Origin: Streptococcus anginosus subsp. whileyi MAS624
GTDB taxonomy: Bacteria > Bacillota > Bacilli > Lactobacillales > Streptococcaceae
Assembly (NCBI RefSeq): GCF_000478925.1
Contig: NZ_AP013072.1
Coordinates: 164,501-228,500 of the forward strand
Direction of reading: 5' to 3'
DNA: 64,000 bases
Shown piece by piece: positions 41,628 to 52,537 of this stretch. Both the position numbers and the translations under genes were made by a program. The notes beneath the pieces were generated by a model. That model was not told the DNA's origin. It ran no database searches and was given only the letters and a program-made list of their open reading frames with translations. The first letter of the stretch is position 1. Every line of letters starts with the position of its first letter.

Positions 41628-43886
41628 ATGTCAAATTTACAAGAATTTATCCAACAAACTTATCAAAAAGAAATTGCTGAATGCAGCAATGAAGAATTGT
41701 ATATTGCCCTTTTAAACTATACAAAATTGGCTAGTGCACAAAAGCCAGTTAATACTGGTAAAAAGAAATTGTATTACATTTCAGCAGAATTTTTGATTGG
41801 AAAACTGTTGTCAAACAACCTCATCAACCTTGGCCTTTATGATGATGTCAAAAAAGAATTAGCAGACGCTGGTAAAGACTTGATTGAAGTGGAAGAAGTC
41901 GAATTAGAACCTTCACTTGGTAATGGTGGTTTAGGACGTCTGGCTGCTTGCTTCCTTGATTCTATTGCAACACTTGGTTTGAATGGAGACGGTGTAGGTC
42001 TGAACTATCACTTTGGTCTTTTCCAACAAGTATTGAAAAATAATGAGCAAACAACAGTACCAAACTTCTGGTTGACAGAGCAAAATTGGTTAGTAAAATC
42101 AAGCCGTAGCTATCAAGTACCATTTGCTGATTTCACTTTAACATCAACTCTTTATGACATTGATGTGCCTGGTTACAAAATGGCTACTAAAAACCGTCTT
42201 CGTCTGTTCGACCTTGACTCGGTTGATGCAAGTATCATTGAAGATGGGATTGATTTTGATAAGACAGATATTGCTCGTAATTTGACTCTTTTCCTTTATC
42301 CAGACGATAGCAATAAGAAAGGTGAATTGCTCCGTATCTTCCAACAATACTTTATGGTGTCAAATGGTGCACAATTGATTATTGATGAAGCGATTGAAAA
42401 AGGTAGCAATCTTCATGACTTGGCTGACTATGCTGTTATCCAAATCAACGATACACACCCATCTATGGTCATTCCAGAGATGATTCGTCTTTTGACAGAA
42501 CGTGGTATTTCTCTTGATGAAGCAATCAATATTGTTAAGAATATGACGGCTTATACAAACCATACCATTCTTGCTGAAGCGCTTGAAAAATGGCCGCTTG
42601 AATTCTTGGAAGAAGTTGTTCCACACTTGGTTCCAATTATCAAAGAATTGGATAAGCGCGTGAAGGCTGAATACGCAGATCCAGCTGTTCAAATTATTGA
42701 TGAACATGATCGTGTACATATGGCTCACATGGATATTCACTATGGATATAGTGTCAATGGGGTTGCTGCTCTTCATACAGAAATCTTGAAAAACTCAGAA
42801 CTCAAGGCTTTTTACGACATTTATCCAGAAAAATTCAATAATAAAACAAACGGAATCACCTTCCGTCGCTGGCTCATGCACGCAAATCCACGTTTGTCAA
42901 ATTACATTGATAGCTTGATTGGCCGCGATTGGCACCATGATGCTTCAAAATTAGAAGACTTACTTGAATTTTCTGGTAAGGCTGATGTGAAAGCTGAACT
43001 TGAAAAAATCAAAGCTCACAACAAACGGAAATTAGTTCGTCATTTGAAAGAGCACCAAGTTGTTGAAATCAATCCTGAATCGATCTTTGATATCCAAATC
43101 AAACGCCTTCACGAGTACAAACGCCAACAAATGAATGCTCTTTATGTCATTCACAAATATTTGGATATCAAGGCTGGAAACATTCCTGCGCGTCCAATTA
43201 CAGTTTTCTTTGGTGGGAAAGCTGCTCCAGCATACACGATTGCACAAGATATTATTCATTTAATCCTTTGCTTGTCAGAAGTGATTGCTAACGACCCAGA
43301 AGTTTCTCCATACTTGCAAGTCGTTATGGTTGAAAACTATAATGTAACAGCAGCTAGCTTCTTAATTGCAGCCGGTGACATTTCTGAGCAAATCTCCCTT
43401 GCTTCTAAAGAAGCTTCAGGTACTGGTAACATGAAATTCATGCTAAATGGTGCTTTAACGCTTGGTACTTCAGACGGGGCAAATGTTGAAATTCATGAAT
43501 TAGTCGGCGATGACAACATTTATATCTTCGGTGAAGATTCTGAAACAGTTATTGATTTGTATGCCAAAGAAGCTTATAAGTCAAGTGAATTCTATGCTCG
43601 TAAAGCAATCAAACCGCTGGTTGATTTCATTGTCAGTGATGCCGTTCTTGCAGTTGGTAAGAAAGAGCGCTTGGAACGACTTTACAATGAATTAATCAAT
43701 AAAGACTGGTTCATGACGCTTCTTGACTTGGAAGATTATATCGAAACAAAAGAACGCATGTTTGCGGATTATGAAGACCGTGACGTCTGGCTTGAAAAAG
43801 TTCTTGTCAATATTGCAAAAGCAGGCTTCTTCTCTGCTGACCGTACGATTGCTCAATATAACGATGAAATTTGGCATTTGAACTAG
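41628..43886 (+). CDS. malP: Maltodextrin/glycogen phosphorylase
   Basis: A 752-residue GT35 phosphorylase that cleaves maltodextrins with phosphate to glucose-1-phosphate. The N-terminal [39 protein letters not shown] and [19 protein letters not shown] are typical; the pyridoxal-phosphate Lys is in [20 protein letters not shown]. The AGGAG site is right before the start. Length agrees with streptococcal homologues. It shares a transcript with malQ and a terminator (GCCCCTTGA...GAGGGGC, about 43900-43931) follows. Confidence 0.97.
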   Translation: MSNLQEFIQQTYQKEIAECSNEELYIALLNYTKLASAQKPVNTGKKKLYYISAEFLIGKLLSNNLINLGLYDDVKKELADAGKDLIEVEEVELEPSLGNGGLGRLAACFLDSIATLGLNGDGVGLNYHFGLFQQVLKNNEQTTVPNFWLTEQNWLVKSSRSYQVPFADFTLTSTLYDIDVPGYKMATKNRLRLFDLDSVDASIIEDGIDFDKTDIARNLTLFLYPDDSNKKGELLRIFQQYFMVSNGAQLIIDEAIEKGSNLHDLADYAVIQINDTHPSMVIPEMIRLLTERGISLDEAINIVKNMTAYTNHTILAEALEKWPLEFLEEVVPHLVPIIKELDKRVKAEYADPAVQIIDEHDRVHMAHMDIHYGYSVNGVAALHTEILKNSELKAFYDIYPEKFNNKTNGITFRRWLMHANPRLSNYIDSLIGRDWHHDASKLEDLLEFSGKADVKAELEKIKAHNKRKLVRHLKEHQVVEINPESIFDIQIKRLHEYKRQQMNALYVIHKYLDIKAGNIPARPITVFFGGKAAPAYTIAQDIIHLILCLSEVIANDPEVSPYLQVVMVENYNVTAASFLIAAGDISEQISLASKEASGTGNMKFMLNGALTLGTSDGANVEIHELVGDDNIYIFGEDSETVIDLYAKEAYKSSEFYARKAIKPLVDFIVSDAVLAVGKKERLERLYNELINKDWFMTLLDLEDYIETKERMFADYEDRDVWLEKVLVNIAKAGFFSADRTIAQYNDEIWHLN

Positions 43887-43899
43887 TTCAATAGCGAAT

Positions 43900-43931
43900 G
43901 GGCCCCTTGATTGATAGTTGAGGGGCTTTTG
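43900..43931 (+). terminator. Terminator after malQ-malP
   Basis: GGCCCCTTGA and TGAGGGGCTTTTG pair around TTGATAGT. Confidence 0.7.
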
Positions 43932-44035
43932 TTTGAAAAAAATAATTGACACTAGTGAAACTTTTGTTGCCATTTTTGACTGCTTACGTTATAATAAATA
44001 AAACTGAAAACTTTTTCACAACGAGGAGGATTATT

Positions 44036-44545
44036 GTGAAAAAACGACCAATTTATCTATATGTCTTGCTGACACTATCAGCCATTCTATCATCTTTTAC
44101 ATTTGTAGGAACCTTTTTTGGCAGTGAAAAAATAACGAATACAAGTTCTTATAAAGGATTGTCTGAAACGGTTGTGAAGCAAATCGTAGAAGTAACTGAA
44201 AGAAGTCTTGTCTTCCTTCATAATATTCCGCATAAAATATTAGTTGTCCTTTCCATTCTACTGTTGATTGCTGCCATTGTGTTTATCGTCAAGAAAAACA
44301 TTCTATACGCTAATTTTGCCTATATTGCTTATGTGCTATTAGGAATTATTGGAACAATTTACAATTATATTGGTGGTATGCCACTCAACAATCTTTATAA
44401 AGATCAAACGATGCGTGCCACAGCAATCTCATCGACAAGAGTTTTGACTATTATTTATTTTGCATTTAATATTCTTTTCCTTGTTATTGTCTTTTTCAAG
44501 ATGAAACGGCAGCAACAAGACTTAGCAAAAGAAGAATTACAATAG
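44036..44545 (+). CDS. Four-helix membrane protein of unknown function
   Basis: The start is the GTG at 44036 behind GAGGAGGA (VKKRPIYLYVLLTLSAILSS), giving 169 residues. Four hydrophobic segments: residues 8-25, about 62-82, 88-110 and 138-160, with an external loop after the first that contains FFGSEKITNTSSYKG. The tail is charged (KMKRQQQDLAKEELQ). No family was recognised. It lies alone between malP and nrdI with its own promoter-like region. Confidence 0.65.
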   Translation: MKKRPIYLYVLLTLSAILSSFTFVGTFFGSEKITNTSSYKGLSETVVKQIVEVTERSLVFLHNIPHKILVVLSILLLIAAIVFIVKKNILYANFAYIAYVLLGIIGTIYNYIGGMPLNNLYKDQTMRATAISSTRVLTIIYFAFNILFLVIVFFKMKRQQQDLAKEELQ

Positions 44546-44620
44546 TTGACAAAACATATCTATCAGCTTAAAATTTTAAGAGAATGATAGATGTGTTTTA
44601 TTTTTAGAAAGAGAGAAAAT

Positions 44621-45076
44621 ATGAAGATTTCCTTGGTTTATATTAGCTTAAGTGGGAACACAGCGAGTTTTATCAAACGCTTATCCACTTTTTTGCAAGA
44701 GCGACATGAAAATGTTGAGATTGAGCAGGTGGATATAAAAGATATGGTGAAAGAGGAGCGACCATTTTACGTCATGTCTCAGCCCTTTGTAGCCTTTTTA
44801 CCAACCTACTTAGAAGGTGGAAATGGTTTGGATAATGGAGATGTAGAGATTCTTACCAATGATTTAGGTGACTTTATCGCTTTTGAAGAGAATTACAAGC
44901 GCTGTTTTGGCATTGTTGGTAGTGGTAATCGTAATTTTAACAACCAATATTGTTTAACAGCAAAGCAATATGCAGAGCGCTTTGGCTTTCCAGTCTTGGA
45001 CACATTTGAACTTCGTGGCTTGAATGAAGATGTCAAACGAATTGGTCTGAAAATTGAAGAATTATACGGAATGTAA
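44621..45076 (+). CDS. nrdI: NrdI-family flavodoxin-like protein
   Basis: About 151 residues, start at 44621 (MKISLVYISLSGNTASFIKR) behind AAGAGAG. The phosphate loop SLSGNTASF, the glycine-rich FGIVGSGNRNFNNQYCLTAK and LDTFELRGLNEDVKRIG agree with NrdI, the flavoprotein that supplies oxidant for the dimanganese cofactor of class Ib ribonucleotide reductase. No nrdE/nrdF/nrdH is nearby, which is usual for the stand-alone streptococcal copy, so its partner is uncertain. It ends at a terminator shared with argS. Confidence 0.82.
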   Translation: MKISLVYISLSGNTASFIKRLSTFLQERHENVEIEQVDIKDMVKEERPFYVMSQPFVAFLPTYLEGGNGLDNGDVEILTNDLGDFIAFEENYKRCFGIVGSGNRNFNNQYCLTAKQYAERFGFPVLDTFELRGLNEDVKRIGLKIEELYGM

Positions 45077-45077
45077 T

Positions 45078-45114
45078 AAAAAATCCTATCGTTGTAAATA
45101 CCGATAGGATTTTT
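45078..45114. terminator. Bidirectional terminator
   Basis: AAAAATCCTATCG and CGATAGGATTTTTT around TTGTAAATAC; serves nrdI and the convergent argS. Confidence 0.8.
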
Positions 45115-45130
45115 TGATAGGGTTAGAAAA

Positions 45131-46819
45131 TTACATTTTTTCTGGAGCATCAACGCCGAGAAGACGAAGAGATTCTTTTAGAACAACAGCTGTTGCGTAA
45201 CTAAGAGCTAAACGGCTGTCACGTTCAGGATTTTCGTCTAAGATACGAGTGTGTGCGTAGAATTTGTTAAATGCTTGTGCAAGACTGATTGCATATTTTG
45301 CAATGAGTGATGGGTCATAATTGTCAGCTGCACGTTTGACAACACGGGCAAAATCTTGCAGCAGTTTAATGATTTCCCAACTTTCAGCATCATCTAGGCT
45401 GTATGTTGCTTCAGCGTTTGGCTTGAAGTCAGCCTTGCGAAGGATTGATTGGATACGTGCATAAGCGTACTGGATATATGGTCCTGTTTCTCCTTCAAAA
45501 GATACCATGGCTTCCAAATCAAAGTCGTAACCGTTGCGGCGGTCTGTTTTTAAATCGTAGAATTTAACAGCTCCTACTCCGACAGCACGAGCAACAGCTT
45601 CTTTGTTTTCAAGGTCAGGATTTTTGGCTTCAATTTGTGACTGAGCACGATTGATAGCTTCTTGAAGAGTTGGTTCAAGAAGGATGATATTTCCTTTACG
45701 TGTAGACAATTTTTGGCGGTTCTTTGTTACCAAGCCAAAGTCTATATGAATCATATCATCGCTCCAGTCAAATCCCATCTTCTTCAAAACGGCTTTTAAT
45801 TGTCTGAAGTGATTAGCTTGTTCTTGACCTACAGCATAAATGTTTTTAACGAAGTTGTAAGTGCGAGCACGGTACATAGCTGTCGCAATATCACGTGTAA
45901 TGTAAAGTGTTGCTCCGTCAGATTTCTTAATCATAGCTGGTGGCAGATTGACATCATCAAGGTTGACAATGCTAGCCCCCTTAGACTCTTCCAACAATCC
46001 TTTTTCTTCAAGGATTTTGATGCCTTCGTCCATCTTGTCATTATAGAAGGCTTCACCAGCCAGACTATCGAATTCAACGCCAAGCAATTTGTAGATACGG
46101 TTAAATTCTTTCAGGCTTTCGTCGCGGAACCATTGCCATAATTCAGTAGCTTCAGGATCACCGTCTTCTAGTTTTTTGAACCAGAGGCGACCTTCGTCAT
46201 CAAGCTCAGGATCTGTTTCGATTTCCGCATTGATACGAACGTACAGTTTCAGTAATTCATCAATTGGATTTGCTTCGACGGCTTCTTTGCTGCCCCATTT
46301 TTTATAAGCCACCATTAAAAGACCGAATTGTTTTCCCCAGTCACCTAAGTGATTGATTTTAATGGTGTTATAGCCCAATTTACGGAAAATATTAGAAAGG
46401 GCATCACCGATAACAGTTGAGCGCAAATGACCAACTGAAAATGGTTTTGCAATGTTTGGGCTGGAGAGGTCAATGGTGATGTTTTCTCCATTTCCTTCAT
46501 TTTGCTGACCATAGTTATTTCCTTCTTTTACAATTTCTTTGATAACTTGAGCTGAAATTTTTGATTTATCAAGGAAGAAATTAACATAAGGACCAGTTGC
46601 CACTACTTTTTCAAAGTTTGTTGAGTCAATTTTTTCTGCAATATCTGCTGCAATCGCTTGAGGCGCTTTTCGTTCTACTTTCGCTAAAGAAAAGGCAGGA
46701 AAAGCAATATCACCTAAATCTGAGCTTTTGGGTTTTTCTAGTAAATTTAAAATAGCGTCTTGGTCTAAGCTGTCAATGACCTTAGCCAATTCACTTGCAA
46801 TCAATTGTTTATTATCCAT
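45131..46819 (-). CDS. argS: Arginyl-tRNA synthetase
   Basis: A 562-residue class I synthetase: N-terminal additional domain, the HIGH-like motif [38 protein letters not shown], and the C-terminal anticodon domain ([36 protein letters not shown]). The region [13 protein letters not shown] corresponds to the signature loop. It is divergent from argR, its usual neighbour, and the 103-bp gap holds an ARG-box-like palindrome. Confidence 0.97.
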   Translation of the reverse strand: MDNKQLIASELAKVIDSLDQDAILNLLEKPKSSDLGDIAFPAFSLAKVERKAPQAIAADIAEKIDSTNFEKVVATGPYVNFFLDKSKISAQVIKEIVKEGNNYGQQNEGNGENITIDLSSPNIAKPFSVGHLRSTVIGDALSNIFRKLGYNTIKINHLGDWGKQFGLLMVAYKKWGSKEAVEANPIDELLKLYVRINAEIETDPELDDEGRLWFKKLEDGDPEATELWQWFRDESLKEFNRIYKLLGVEFDSLAGEAFYNDKMDEGIKILEEKGLLEESKGASIVNLDDVNLPPAMIKKSDGATLYITRDIATAMYRARTYNFVKNIYAVGQEQANHFRQLKAVLKKMGFDWSDDMIHIDFGLVTKNRQKLSTRKGNIILLEPTLQEAINRAQSQIEAKNPDLENKEAVARAVGVGAVKFYDLKTDRRNGYDFDLEAMVSFEGETGPYIQYAYARIQSILRKADFKPNAEATYSLDDAESWEIIKLLQDFARVVKRAADNYDPSLIAKYAISLAQAFNKFYAHTRILDENPERDSRLALSYATAVVLKESLRLLGVDAPEKM

Positions 46820-46895
46820 GGTTTCTCCTTTGGTCTTTTACTAGTATTTTAACATATTTTTTGACGAATCTTCAATTTTTTTGGTATAATTTTGA

Positions 46896-46907
46896 GTATA
46901 AATATAC
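46896..46907. promoter_or_regulatory. ARG-box-like palindrome before argR
   Basis: GTATA-AA-TATAC, 5 bases after an extended -10 (TTGG-TATAAT, 46885-46890). It lies over the argR start point, so autoregulation by ArgR is possible. Short and AT-rich, so the match may be chance. Confidence 0.4.
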
Positions 46908-46922
46908 ATTATTGAGGATAAA

Positions 46923-47363
46923 ATGAAAAAAAGTGAACGTCATAAACTAATTAAGCAAATGATTAAAGAAGAAAAACTGAGTACACAGAAAGATATTCAG
47001 GATCGTTTAAAAGCACAAGGCATTATTGTAACACAGACAACCCTCTCTCGGGACTTACGTGAAATTGGATTGACGAAAGCCAAGAAAAACAATGAAGTTT
47101 ATTATGTTTTAGCAGATGAAACAAATAAAATCGATTTGGTTGAGTTCTTGTCTTATCATGTAGAGGGCGTTTCTCGGGCGGAATTTTCCTTGGTTCTTCA
47201 TACTCGCTTAGGGGATGCTTCTATTCTGGCTAACTTTGTGGATGCCAATAAAGGTGAGCTAATTTTAGGAACGGTAGCAGGAGCTAACACGCTCTTAGTT
47301 ATCTGTCGTGATACAGCAGCTGCAAAACAAATGGAAGAGCAGCTTCTTGAGAAAATGGATTAA
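46923..47363 (+). CDS. argR: Arginine repressor family regulator
   Basis: A 146-residue ArgR: N-terminal winged helix (RHKLIKQMIKEEKLSTQKDI, VTQTTLSRDLREIGLTKAKK) and C-terminal hexamer/arginine domain. In the arginine-binding segment the usual GTIAGDDT is here GTVAGANTLLVICRD, so the two Asp residues that contact arginine are missing. Streptococci have several ArgR paralogues, some of which work as heteromers or without arginine; this one is likely of that type. It sits divergent from argS and upstream of mutS, as in pneumococcus. Confidence 0.92.
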   Translation: MKKSERHKLIKQMIKEEKLSTQKDIQDRLKAQGIIVTQTTLSRDLREIGLTKAKKNNEVYYVLADETNKIDLVEFLSYHVEGVSRAEFSLVLHTRLGDASILANFVDANKGELILGTVAGANTLLVICRDTAAAKQMEEQLLEKMD

Positions 47364-47375
47364 GAAAATGAATGA

Positions 47376-47700
47376 TGAGGCTGGGACAAAGAGCTCAGCT
47401 TCCTTTGTTTATGTAGTCAACAAGACGCAGTAGCTGATTGCTCAAAGCAATGCTTCGAGGTGGCGGATAGGACTTGCGAAGCACGTCTCAAGCTGTTGTT
47501 TTTCAAACTCGGAAAAACACCTTTGACAAAAACTTTGTTTTCTTTATCCACCACCTCAACAGTCTTCCAGACTGTTGAGCAACCCTGCGGGAGTGAGACT
47601 ACGAACTGAAAATTTTCAAGATGAGTTTTGTTCTACTCCAGCTATGTGGATGTGGGACGACGAAATCAAGTTTCTACGAAACTATTGATTTCTATCCCAC
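47376..47700. repeat. Intergenic repeat region between argR and mutS
   Basis: No gene fits in these 325 bases. They begin with GAGGCTGGGACAAAG and GCTCAGCTTCCTTTGTTTAT, a sequence found again in inverse orientation at about 63570-63632. At the right end, GTGGGA...GAAATCAAGTTTC and GAAACTATTGATTTC...TCCCAC (47651-47700) make a long hairpin. Between them is CAACAGTCT/AGACTGTTG, a further hairpin. This looks like a composite of dispersed streptococcal intergenic repeats. Confidence 0.65.
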
Positions 47701-47733
47701 TCTTATCACTATTAACCAACAGAAAGGATGAGA

Positions 47734-50295
47734 ATGACAAAAGAAAAACTATCTCCAGGAATGCAACAGTATTTAGATATAAAAAAAGATTATCCAGATG
47801 CTTTTTTGTTGTTTCGCATGGGAGATTTTTATGAATTATTCTATGATGATGCGACCAATGCGGCACAGATTTTAGAGATTGCTCTGACTAGTCGCAATAA
47901 AAACTCGGAAAATCCAATCCCAATGGCAGGAGTTCCTTACCATTCAGTGCAGCAATACATTGATGTTTTAATTGAAGCAGGCTATAAAGTTGCGATTGCA
48001 GAGCAAATGGAAGATCCTAAAAAAGCGGTTGGAGTAGTCAAACGCGAAGTAGTACAGGTGATTACGCCGGGGACAGTAGTTGATTCTTCAAAACCAGACA
48101 GTCAGAATAACTTTTTAGTGGCTTTGGATAAGCTGTCAGGTATATATGGACTGGCTTATATGGATGTGGGAACGGGTGAATTTCAGGTCACAAGTCTTAG
48201 TGACTTTAACATAGTCTGTGGAGAAATCCGAAACTTGCGAGCTCGTGAAGTGGTCTTAGGGTATGAATTGCCTGAAATGGAGCGCCAAGTATTGGAGACT
48301 CAAATGACTCTCCTTTTATCGCAAGTAGAAACTACATTTGATGATGTTCAGCTACTAGGAAAGGACTTGTCACCGCTAGAGCACCAAGTAGCTGGAAAGT
48401 TATTACAGTATGTTCATAAAACGCAGCTACGTGAGCTTAGTCATTTGAAACAAGTTCATCATTATGAAATCAAAGATTTCTTGCAGATGGACTACTCAAC
48501 TATGGCAAGTCTGGATTTAACAGAGAATGCTCGGACAGGAAAGAAGCACGGGAGCCTTTATTGGCTGATGGATGATACCAAGACAGCTATGGGAACACGA
48601 TTGTTGAGAGCGTGGATTCAACGTCCGTTGATTGATAAAGAGCGAATCGTCAAGCGGCAGGATGTAGTGCAAGTCTTTTTAGATCATTTCTTTGAGCGCA
48701 GTGACTTATCAGACACTCTCAAAGGAGTGTATGATATTGAGCGTTTAGCCAGTCGGGTTTCGTTTGGCAAGACCAATCCAAAAGATTTATTACAACTTGC
48801 TGCGACATTGAGTCATGTACCACAAATTAAGGGAATCTTAAAAGGAATTGACAGCCCAGTTTTGGAAGATTTGATTGCCAAATTGGATGAAATTCCTGAA
48901 CTGGCGTCCTTAATTCAGTCAGCAATTTCGCCGGATGCTCCAAATGTCATTACAGAGGGTAATATTATTAAAACAGGTTTTGATGAAACCTTGGATAAAT
49001 ATCGAGTGGTTATGCGAGATGGAACGAGCTGGATTGCAGATATTGAGGCGAAAGAAAGAGAAGCTAGTGGAATTAACAACCTGAAGATTGATTACAATAA
49101 AAAAGATGGTTATTATTTCCATGTCACCAATTCTCAGCTTGAGCATGTTCCCAGTCATTTTTTCCGCAAGGCAACTTTGAAAAATTCGGAGCGTTTTGGT
49201 ACGGAAGAACTGGCTCGTATTGAAGGTGAGATGTTGGAAGCGCGTGAAAAATCAGCTAATTTGGAATACGAGATTTTTATGCGCATTCGTGAGGAAGCTG
49301 GTAAATATATCAAACGCCTGCAATCCTTGGCGCAAACTCTGGCAACGGTTGATGTGCTGCAAAGCTTTGCAGCTGTAGCAGAAAAGCAACATTTTGTGAG
49401 ACCAGAATTTATTGAGCAGCGCTCTATCCAAATTGATAAAGGGCGGCATGCGGTCGTAGAAAAAGTTATGGGTGCACAAACCTACATTCCTAATAGCATT
49501 TCAATGGATGAGAATGTTAATGTTCAGCTAATTACAGGCCCAAATATGAGTGGGAAGTCAACTTATATGCGGCAGTTAGCGATTATTGTGATTATGGCTC
49601 AAATGGGCTCTTATGTTTCAGCCGAAAGTGCCCAATTGCCGATTTTTGATGCAATCTTTACTCGAATTGGTGCAGCTGATGACTTGGTTTCTGGACAATC
49701 AACCTTTATGATTGAAATGATGGAAGCGAACCATGCTATTTCTCAAGCAACAGAAAATTCACTCATTCTTTTTGATGAGTTAGGAAGAGGAACAGCTACC
49801 TATGATGGCATGGCGCTTGCTCAAGCTATTATTGAGTATATTCACAATCGGACAGGAGCCAAGACACTTTTTGCGACTCACTATCACGAGTTGACAGAAC
49901 TGTCAACTAGCTTGACACAACTAGAAAATGTCCATGTAGAAACCCTAGAAAAAGATGGTCAAGTAACATTTCTTCATAAGATTGAGGTTGGACCTGCTGA
50001 TAAATCTTATGGGATTCATGTAGCAAAAATTGCAGGTTTGCCAAATGATTTGTTGACAAGAGCGGATCAAATATTGACACGATTAGAAAGCCAAGCAAAT
50101 GAGAAGTCATCTTTTGGCATCTCTAATACATTGCCTACGGATGCTCGTGAAAAAAATCAAGTGGCTGAGCAGATGTCTTTATTTACAGAAACAACTGAAT
50201 CACCTATTTTAGACGAGTTGCGCCAGTTGGACATTTATAATATGACCCCAATGGAAGTGATGTTGGCTGTGGCAGAGATAAAGAAGAAACTTTAA
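47734..50295 (+). CDS. mutS: DNA mismatch repair protein MutS
   Basis: An 853-residue MutS (start at 47734, [20 protein letters not shown], behind AAAGGA). The mismatch-reading FYE motif is in [15 protein letters not shown]; the ATPase domain has Walker [18 protein letters not shown], the Walker [21 protein letters not shown] and [12 protein letters not shown]. The C-terminal tail with the dimer region is intact. It recognises mismatches after replication and recruits MutL, encoded 11 kb downstream beyond the inserted island. Confidence 0.97.
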   Translation: MTKEKLSPGMQQYLDIKKDYPDAFLLFRMGDFYELFYDDATNAAQILEIALTSRNKNSENPIPMAGVPYHSVQQYIDVLIEAGYKVAIAEQMEDPKKAVGVVKREVVQVITPGTVVDSSKPDSQNNFLVALDKLSGIYGLAYMDVGTGEFQVTSLSDFNIVCGEIRNLRAREVVLGYELPEMERQVLETQMTLLLSQVETTFDDVQLLGKDLSPLEHQVAGKLLQYVHKTQLRELSHLKQVHHYEIKDFLQMDYSTMASLDLTENARTGKKHGSLYWLMDDTKTAMGTRLLRAWIQRPLIDKERIVKRQDVVQVFLDHFFERSDLSDTLKGVYDIERLASRVSFGKTNPKDLLQLAATLSHVPQIKGILKGIDSPVLEDLIAKLDEIPELASLIQSAISPDAPNVITEGNIIKTGFDETLDKYRVVMRDGTSWIADIEAKEREASGINNLKIDYNKKDGYYFHVTNSQLEHVPSHFFRKATLKNSERFGTEELARIEGEMLEAREKSANLEYEIFMRIREEAGKYIKRLQSLAQTLATVDVLQSFAAVAEKQHFVRPEFIEQRSIQIDKGRHAVVEKVMGAQTYIPNSISMDENVNVQLITGPNMSGKSTYMRQLAIIVIMAQMGSYVSAESAQLPIFDAIFTRIGAADDLVSGQSTFMIEMMEANHAISQATENSLILFDELGRGTATYDGMALAQAIIEYIHNRTGAKTLFATHYHELTELSTSLTQLENVHVETLEKDGQVTFLHKIEVGPADKSYGIHVAKIAGLPNDLLTRADQILTRLESQANEKSSFGISNTLPTDAREKNQVAEQMSLFTETTESPILDELRQLDIYNMTPMEVMLAVAEIKKKL

Positions 50296-50445
50296 AATGT
50301 TGAAGCTATAGTGGATGTGACTGGCTAACAGCTTAATTTGCTGAATGTCATACCAGCATTGCAGCTAGGGTCTAATCTTCAAACCACAACAATTTAGTAA
50401 GCTATGATCGTTTTCTATCAATCTGCATTCTAAGTTGGGCTCAAA

Positions 50446-50478
50446 TAACCGCCGTGAGTTTTTTCACAGCGGTTATTT
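50446..50478. terminator. Terminator between mutS and DUF3021 gene
   Basis: AATAACCGC and GCGGTTATT stem with CGTGAGTTTTTTCACA loop that itself pairs. It serves both strands. Confidence 0.75.
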
Positions 50479-50482
50479 CTTG

Positions 50483-50941
50483 CTATTTGCTTTGTTTGTT
50501 TAAGTGATGATTGATTTTCTCAATTTTCTTTTTAGTCAGATAAGACAGGATTGTCCAAAGGATGAGATAAACAACAGTAAATTCCAAAATTAACTGTAAG
50601 ATGAAAATGGGTTCACTTGGAAACCAGCCGGCTAATAGAGCTAGAGGGATAAACCCTAAAATCATAAGCCCATAATGACAGATTGTTGCTTTGAGAATGC
50701 TCCAATCTTTTTTGAAAAGCTCTTTCCCTAAGCTAAAGAGCAAGCCGATTAGACACCATATCGCTGCGCAATAGAGAACGACTAAGGCGCCGTGAATATG
50801 ATGCTGTTCCATCCAAAGACCAACTGCTGAATAAGGGTTGAGCGGATGATAGACAGGTGCAAAAAAGTAAGAAAAGATGACGGATAGGAGAAGCCCGATA
50901 ACAATACCTCCTAGAGCATCTCTGAATAATGTTTTTTTCAT
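50483..50941 (-). CDS. DUF3021 membrane protein
   Basis: A 152-residue protein with four hydrophobic segments (ALGGIVIGLLLSVIFSYFF, HGALVVLYCAAIWCLIGLLF, HYGLMILGFIPLALLAGW, LILEFTVVYLILWTILSYL) and a basic end. DUF3021 proteins are encoded with LytTR regulators and often restrain them. Its start overlaps the LytTR gene stop by 4 bases. Confidence 0.88.
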   Translation of the reverse strand: MKKTLFRDALGGIVIGLLLSVIFSYFFAPVYHPLNPYSAVGLWMEQHHIHGALVVLYCAAIWCLIGLLFSLGKELFKKDWSILKATICHYGLMILGFIPLALLAGWFPSEPIFILQLILEFTVVYLILWTILSYLTKKKIEKINHHLNKQSK

Positions 50942-51378
50942 AGCTGTAATTTCTCCTTTATAGCTTTGAGATAACGGCGAGATGAATAAGTTATCTGACC
51001 GTTTTTTAGTGTAATCTGAATCAGACCGCTGCCGGTCAATTTCAGATGATCAATCTGTTTGGTATTGATGATTTCAGATTGGGAAATCTGTAGAAAATCA
51101 GCAGGAAGCAATTCCAAAACTTGATAAAGTGGAAGCCCTAAGTGATAATTGTCTGTTACTGTTTCAGCCCAAACTTGGCGATTTTCAATATAAACCCGCT
51201 GAATTTCAGTAGTATCTAATAGGTAAATCTCTTCCTCTTTTTTGGCTCGAATAACTTTGTTTTTATCGAGTTGTTGAGCAAATTTCAGCAGTTGCTGAAT
51301 GGCATCTGACAAAGCCGGTGCTTCGATAATGACTTTTTCCTCTGAAAACTTTTCGTCAATATGCAATTGAACTTTCAT
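50938..51378 (-). CDS. LytTR DNA-binding regulator
   Basis: About 146 residues, start at 51378 (MKVQLHIDEKFSEEKVIIEA), where AAGGG lies 7 bases upstream; ATG 51384 is less well spaced. An N-terminal alpha/beta part is followed by a LytTR domain (EEEIYLLDTTEIQRVYIENR, LPADFLQISQSEIINTKQID, HLKLTGSGLIQITLKNGQ, YSSRRYLKAIKEKL). Stand-alone LytTR genes paired with DUF3021 membrane proteins form membrane-inhibited regulatory systems in streptococci, as with the HdrRM and BrsRM types. Confidence 0.9.
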   Translation of the reverse strand: MKVQLHIDEKFSEEKVIIEAPALSDAIQQLLKFAQQLDKNKVIRAKKEEEIYLLDTTEIQRVYIENRQVWAETVTDNYHLGLPLYQVLELLPADFLQISQSEIINTKQIDHLKLTGSGLIQITLKNGQITYSSRRYLKAIKEKLQL

Positions 51379-51597
51379 AAACATCCCTTCTTTCCAGATG
51401 TTGGTTTGCTGCTGATTTTCGTTAATACCAAGAGGTCACTAACTACCTCCCTCTTCCTAAATCTATTAAACATTATTTCGACTAGGAAAACAAGGACTTT
51501 TACCTAAGTGGTTGCTTTGCTTGTCTATTTGGTTCTTTCTAGGAAATGATGTGTGTTCCCCTCACACCAGACTTCTGATAGAAAAACAGCTTTATGT

Positions 51598-51664
51598 TAT
51601 AATAATAGCTAGAATACTTACGGAGAAAACTATGTCAAAAATTATTGAACTAGGAAATAGATAG
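51598..51664 (+). promoter_or_regulatory. Native mutL promoter, ribosome site and truncated mutL start
   Basis: An extended -10 (TGT-TATAAT, 51595-51603), then CGGAG at 51621-51625 and ATG at 51632. The frame reads MSKIIELGNR and stops at 51664. The first seven codons equal those of mutL at 61250, then the sequence changes at the island junction. This is the original control region of mutL, now driving only a 10-codon stub. Confidence 0.8.
51626..51652. repeat. attL core, 27-bp direct repeat
   Basis: Starts AAAACTATGTCAAAAATTAT and ends TGAACTA; identical to 61244-61270. It contains the ATG and first six to seven codons of mutL. Confidence 0.9.
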
Positions 51665-51754
51665 TTTTACAACTCATTGACAGATCTTAACCGTTGATAT
51701 TACTGGGTTTTATCAATATTATGTAATATTAGAAGTTGTTAGAAAATCCTTAAA

Positions 51755-51776
51755 AGTCCACAAAAAGGTGAACAAA
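51755..51776. repeat. Subterminal direct repeat, left copy (second island)
   Basis: A 22-bp repeat with core GTCCACAAAAAGGTGAACAA, identical to 61154-61175, same orientation. It lies about 100 bp inside attL; probable arm-type integrase site. Confidence 0.75.
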
Positions 51777-51826
51777 AAAAGACCTTTACAGGTCATTTAC
51801 AATATGAGTTCAGCAGGCAAGAACTG

Positions 51827-51850
51827 GCGTAGTGAATAGCTACGCTTTTT
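51827..51850 (+). terminator. Hairpin with T run near the left end of the island
   Basis: GCGTAG, loop TGAATAG, CTACGC, then TTTTT. It would stop transcripts from the native mutL promoter. The bases 51665-51929 hold no gene. Confidence 0.6.
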
Positions 51851-51929
51851 AGTTGCTTGTAGCCTTGCTGATAAGATTATTATACCATGTCATCACACGC
51901 ATTTCTGTTGCTGCGCATGCTGACTGTGT

Positions 51930-52310
51930 CTAGGCTTGTAACTTTGTTTCTAGGGCTTGAGTTAGCACCTCAGAATAATTTACTTTTTCACGATCCGCTA
52001 ATCTTACTAGCCATTCAGGGACAGTCACATTCTTTCTAACGGCTTTATTGTTGCGAATAAACGGGGTAGGGTCTGCTTGTATCATGCTAACAAAGCCGTC
52101 TTTAACGGTTAAAGCCATGATGTCGCTAGGCTTTGGCATATCTAATCCTTCGTCTATGTAAGCAGCTAAAACACTCTCAAGCATTTCACGGGCATTTTTC
52201 AAGGCTTCTTCAACATTTGCCCCTTGTGTGCCTCCTCCAAACTCTGGAAATTCTACCCAATAAGAACCGTCTTCCTCTTTATGAAAAATTGCTGGATATG
52301 ATTTTAACAT
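51930..52310 (-). CDS. hicB: HicB-type antitoxin
   Basis: A 126-residue HicB: N-terminal partial RNase H-like domain (YPAIFHKEEDGSYWVEFPEF, GGGTQGANVEEALKNAREML) and a C-terminal DNA-binding part (NVTVPEWLVRLADREKVNYS) of the ribbon-helix-helix/helix type. It neutralises HicA and represses the pair. It is the second gene of the operon and the last before attL. Confidence 0.92.
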   Translation of the reverse strand: MLKSYPAIFHKEEDGSYWVEFPEFGGGTQGANVEEALKNAREMLESVLAAYIDEGLDMPKPSDIMALTVKDGFVSMIQADPTPFIRNNKAVRKNVTVPEWLVRLADREKVNYSEVLTQALETKLQA

Positions 52311-52345
52311 AGTCTGTTACCTCCAAAAATGAAAGATAAGGGGGA

Positions 52346-52537
52346 TTATTTCAGCCCCAAATCTTTCAGGATTTTGCTTTCTAGCCCTCTTCCTAAATCC
52401 TTGTTTCCATGGATTGGGATAGTCACTATATAATCAAAATCTTCATGTTTGAAATGGTGATGGCTGCCGTTCTGTCGGATTTCTACCCAACCATTTTTCT
52501 CGGCTAGCTTTGCCATTTCTTTTCCTGTAAGTGGCAT
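52346..52537 (-). CDS. hicA: HicA-type mRNA interferase toxin
   Basis: A 63-residue HicA with start at 52537 (MPLTGKEMAKLAEKNGWVEI) and AAGGAGG upstream. The double-stranded-RNA-binding-like fold and the catalytic His in RQNGSHHHFKHEDF are present, then VTIPIHGNKDLGRGLESKIL. It cleaves mRNA when freed from HicB. The pair stands where late island genes would be, directly after the broken terS, so it probably arrived by a replacement that cut terS. Confidence 0.92.
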   Translation of the reverse strand: MPLTGKEMAKLAEKNGWVEIRQNGSHHHFKHEDFDYIVTIPIHGNKDLGRGLESKILKDLGLK

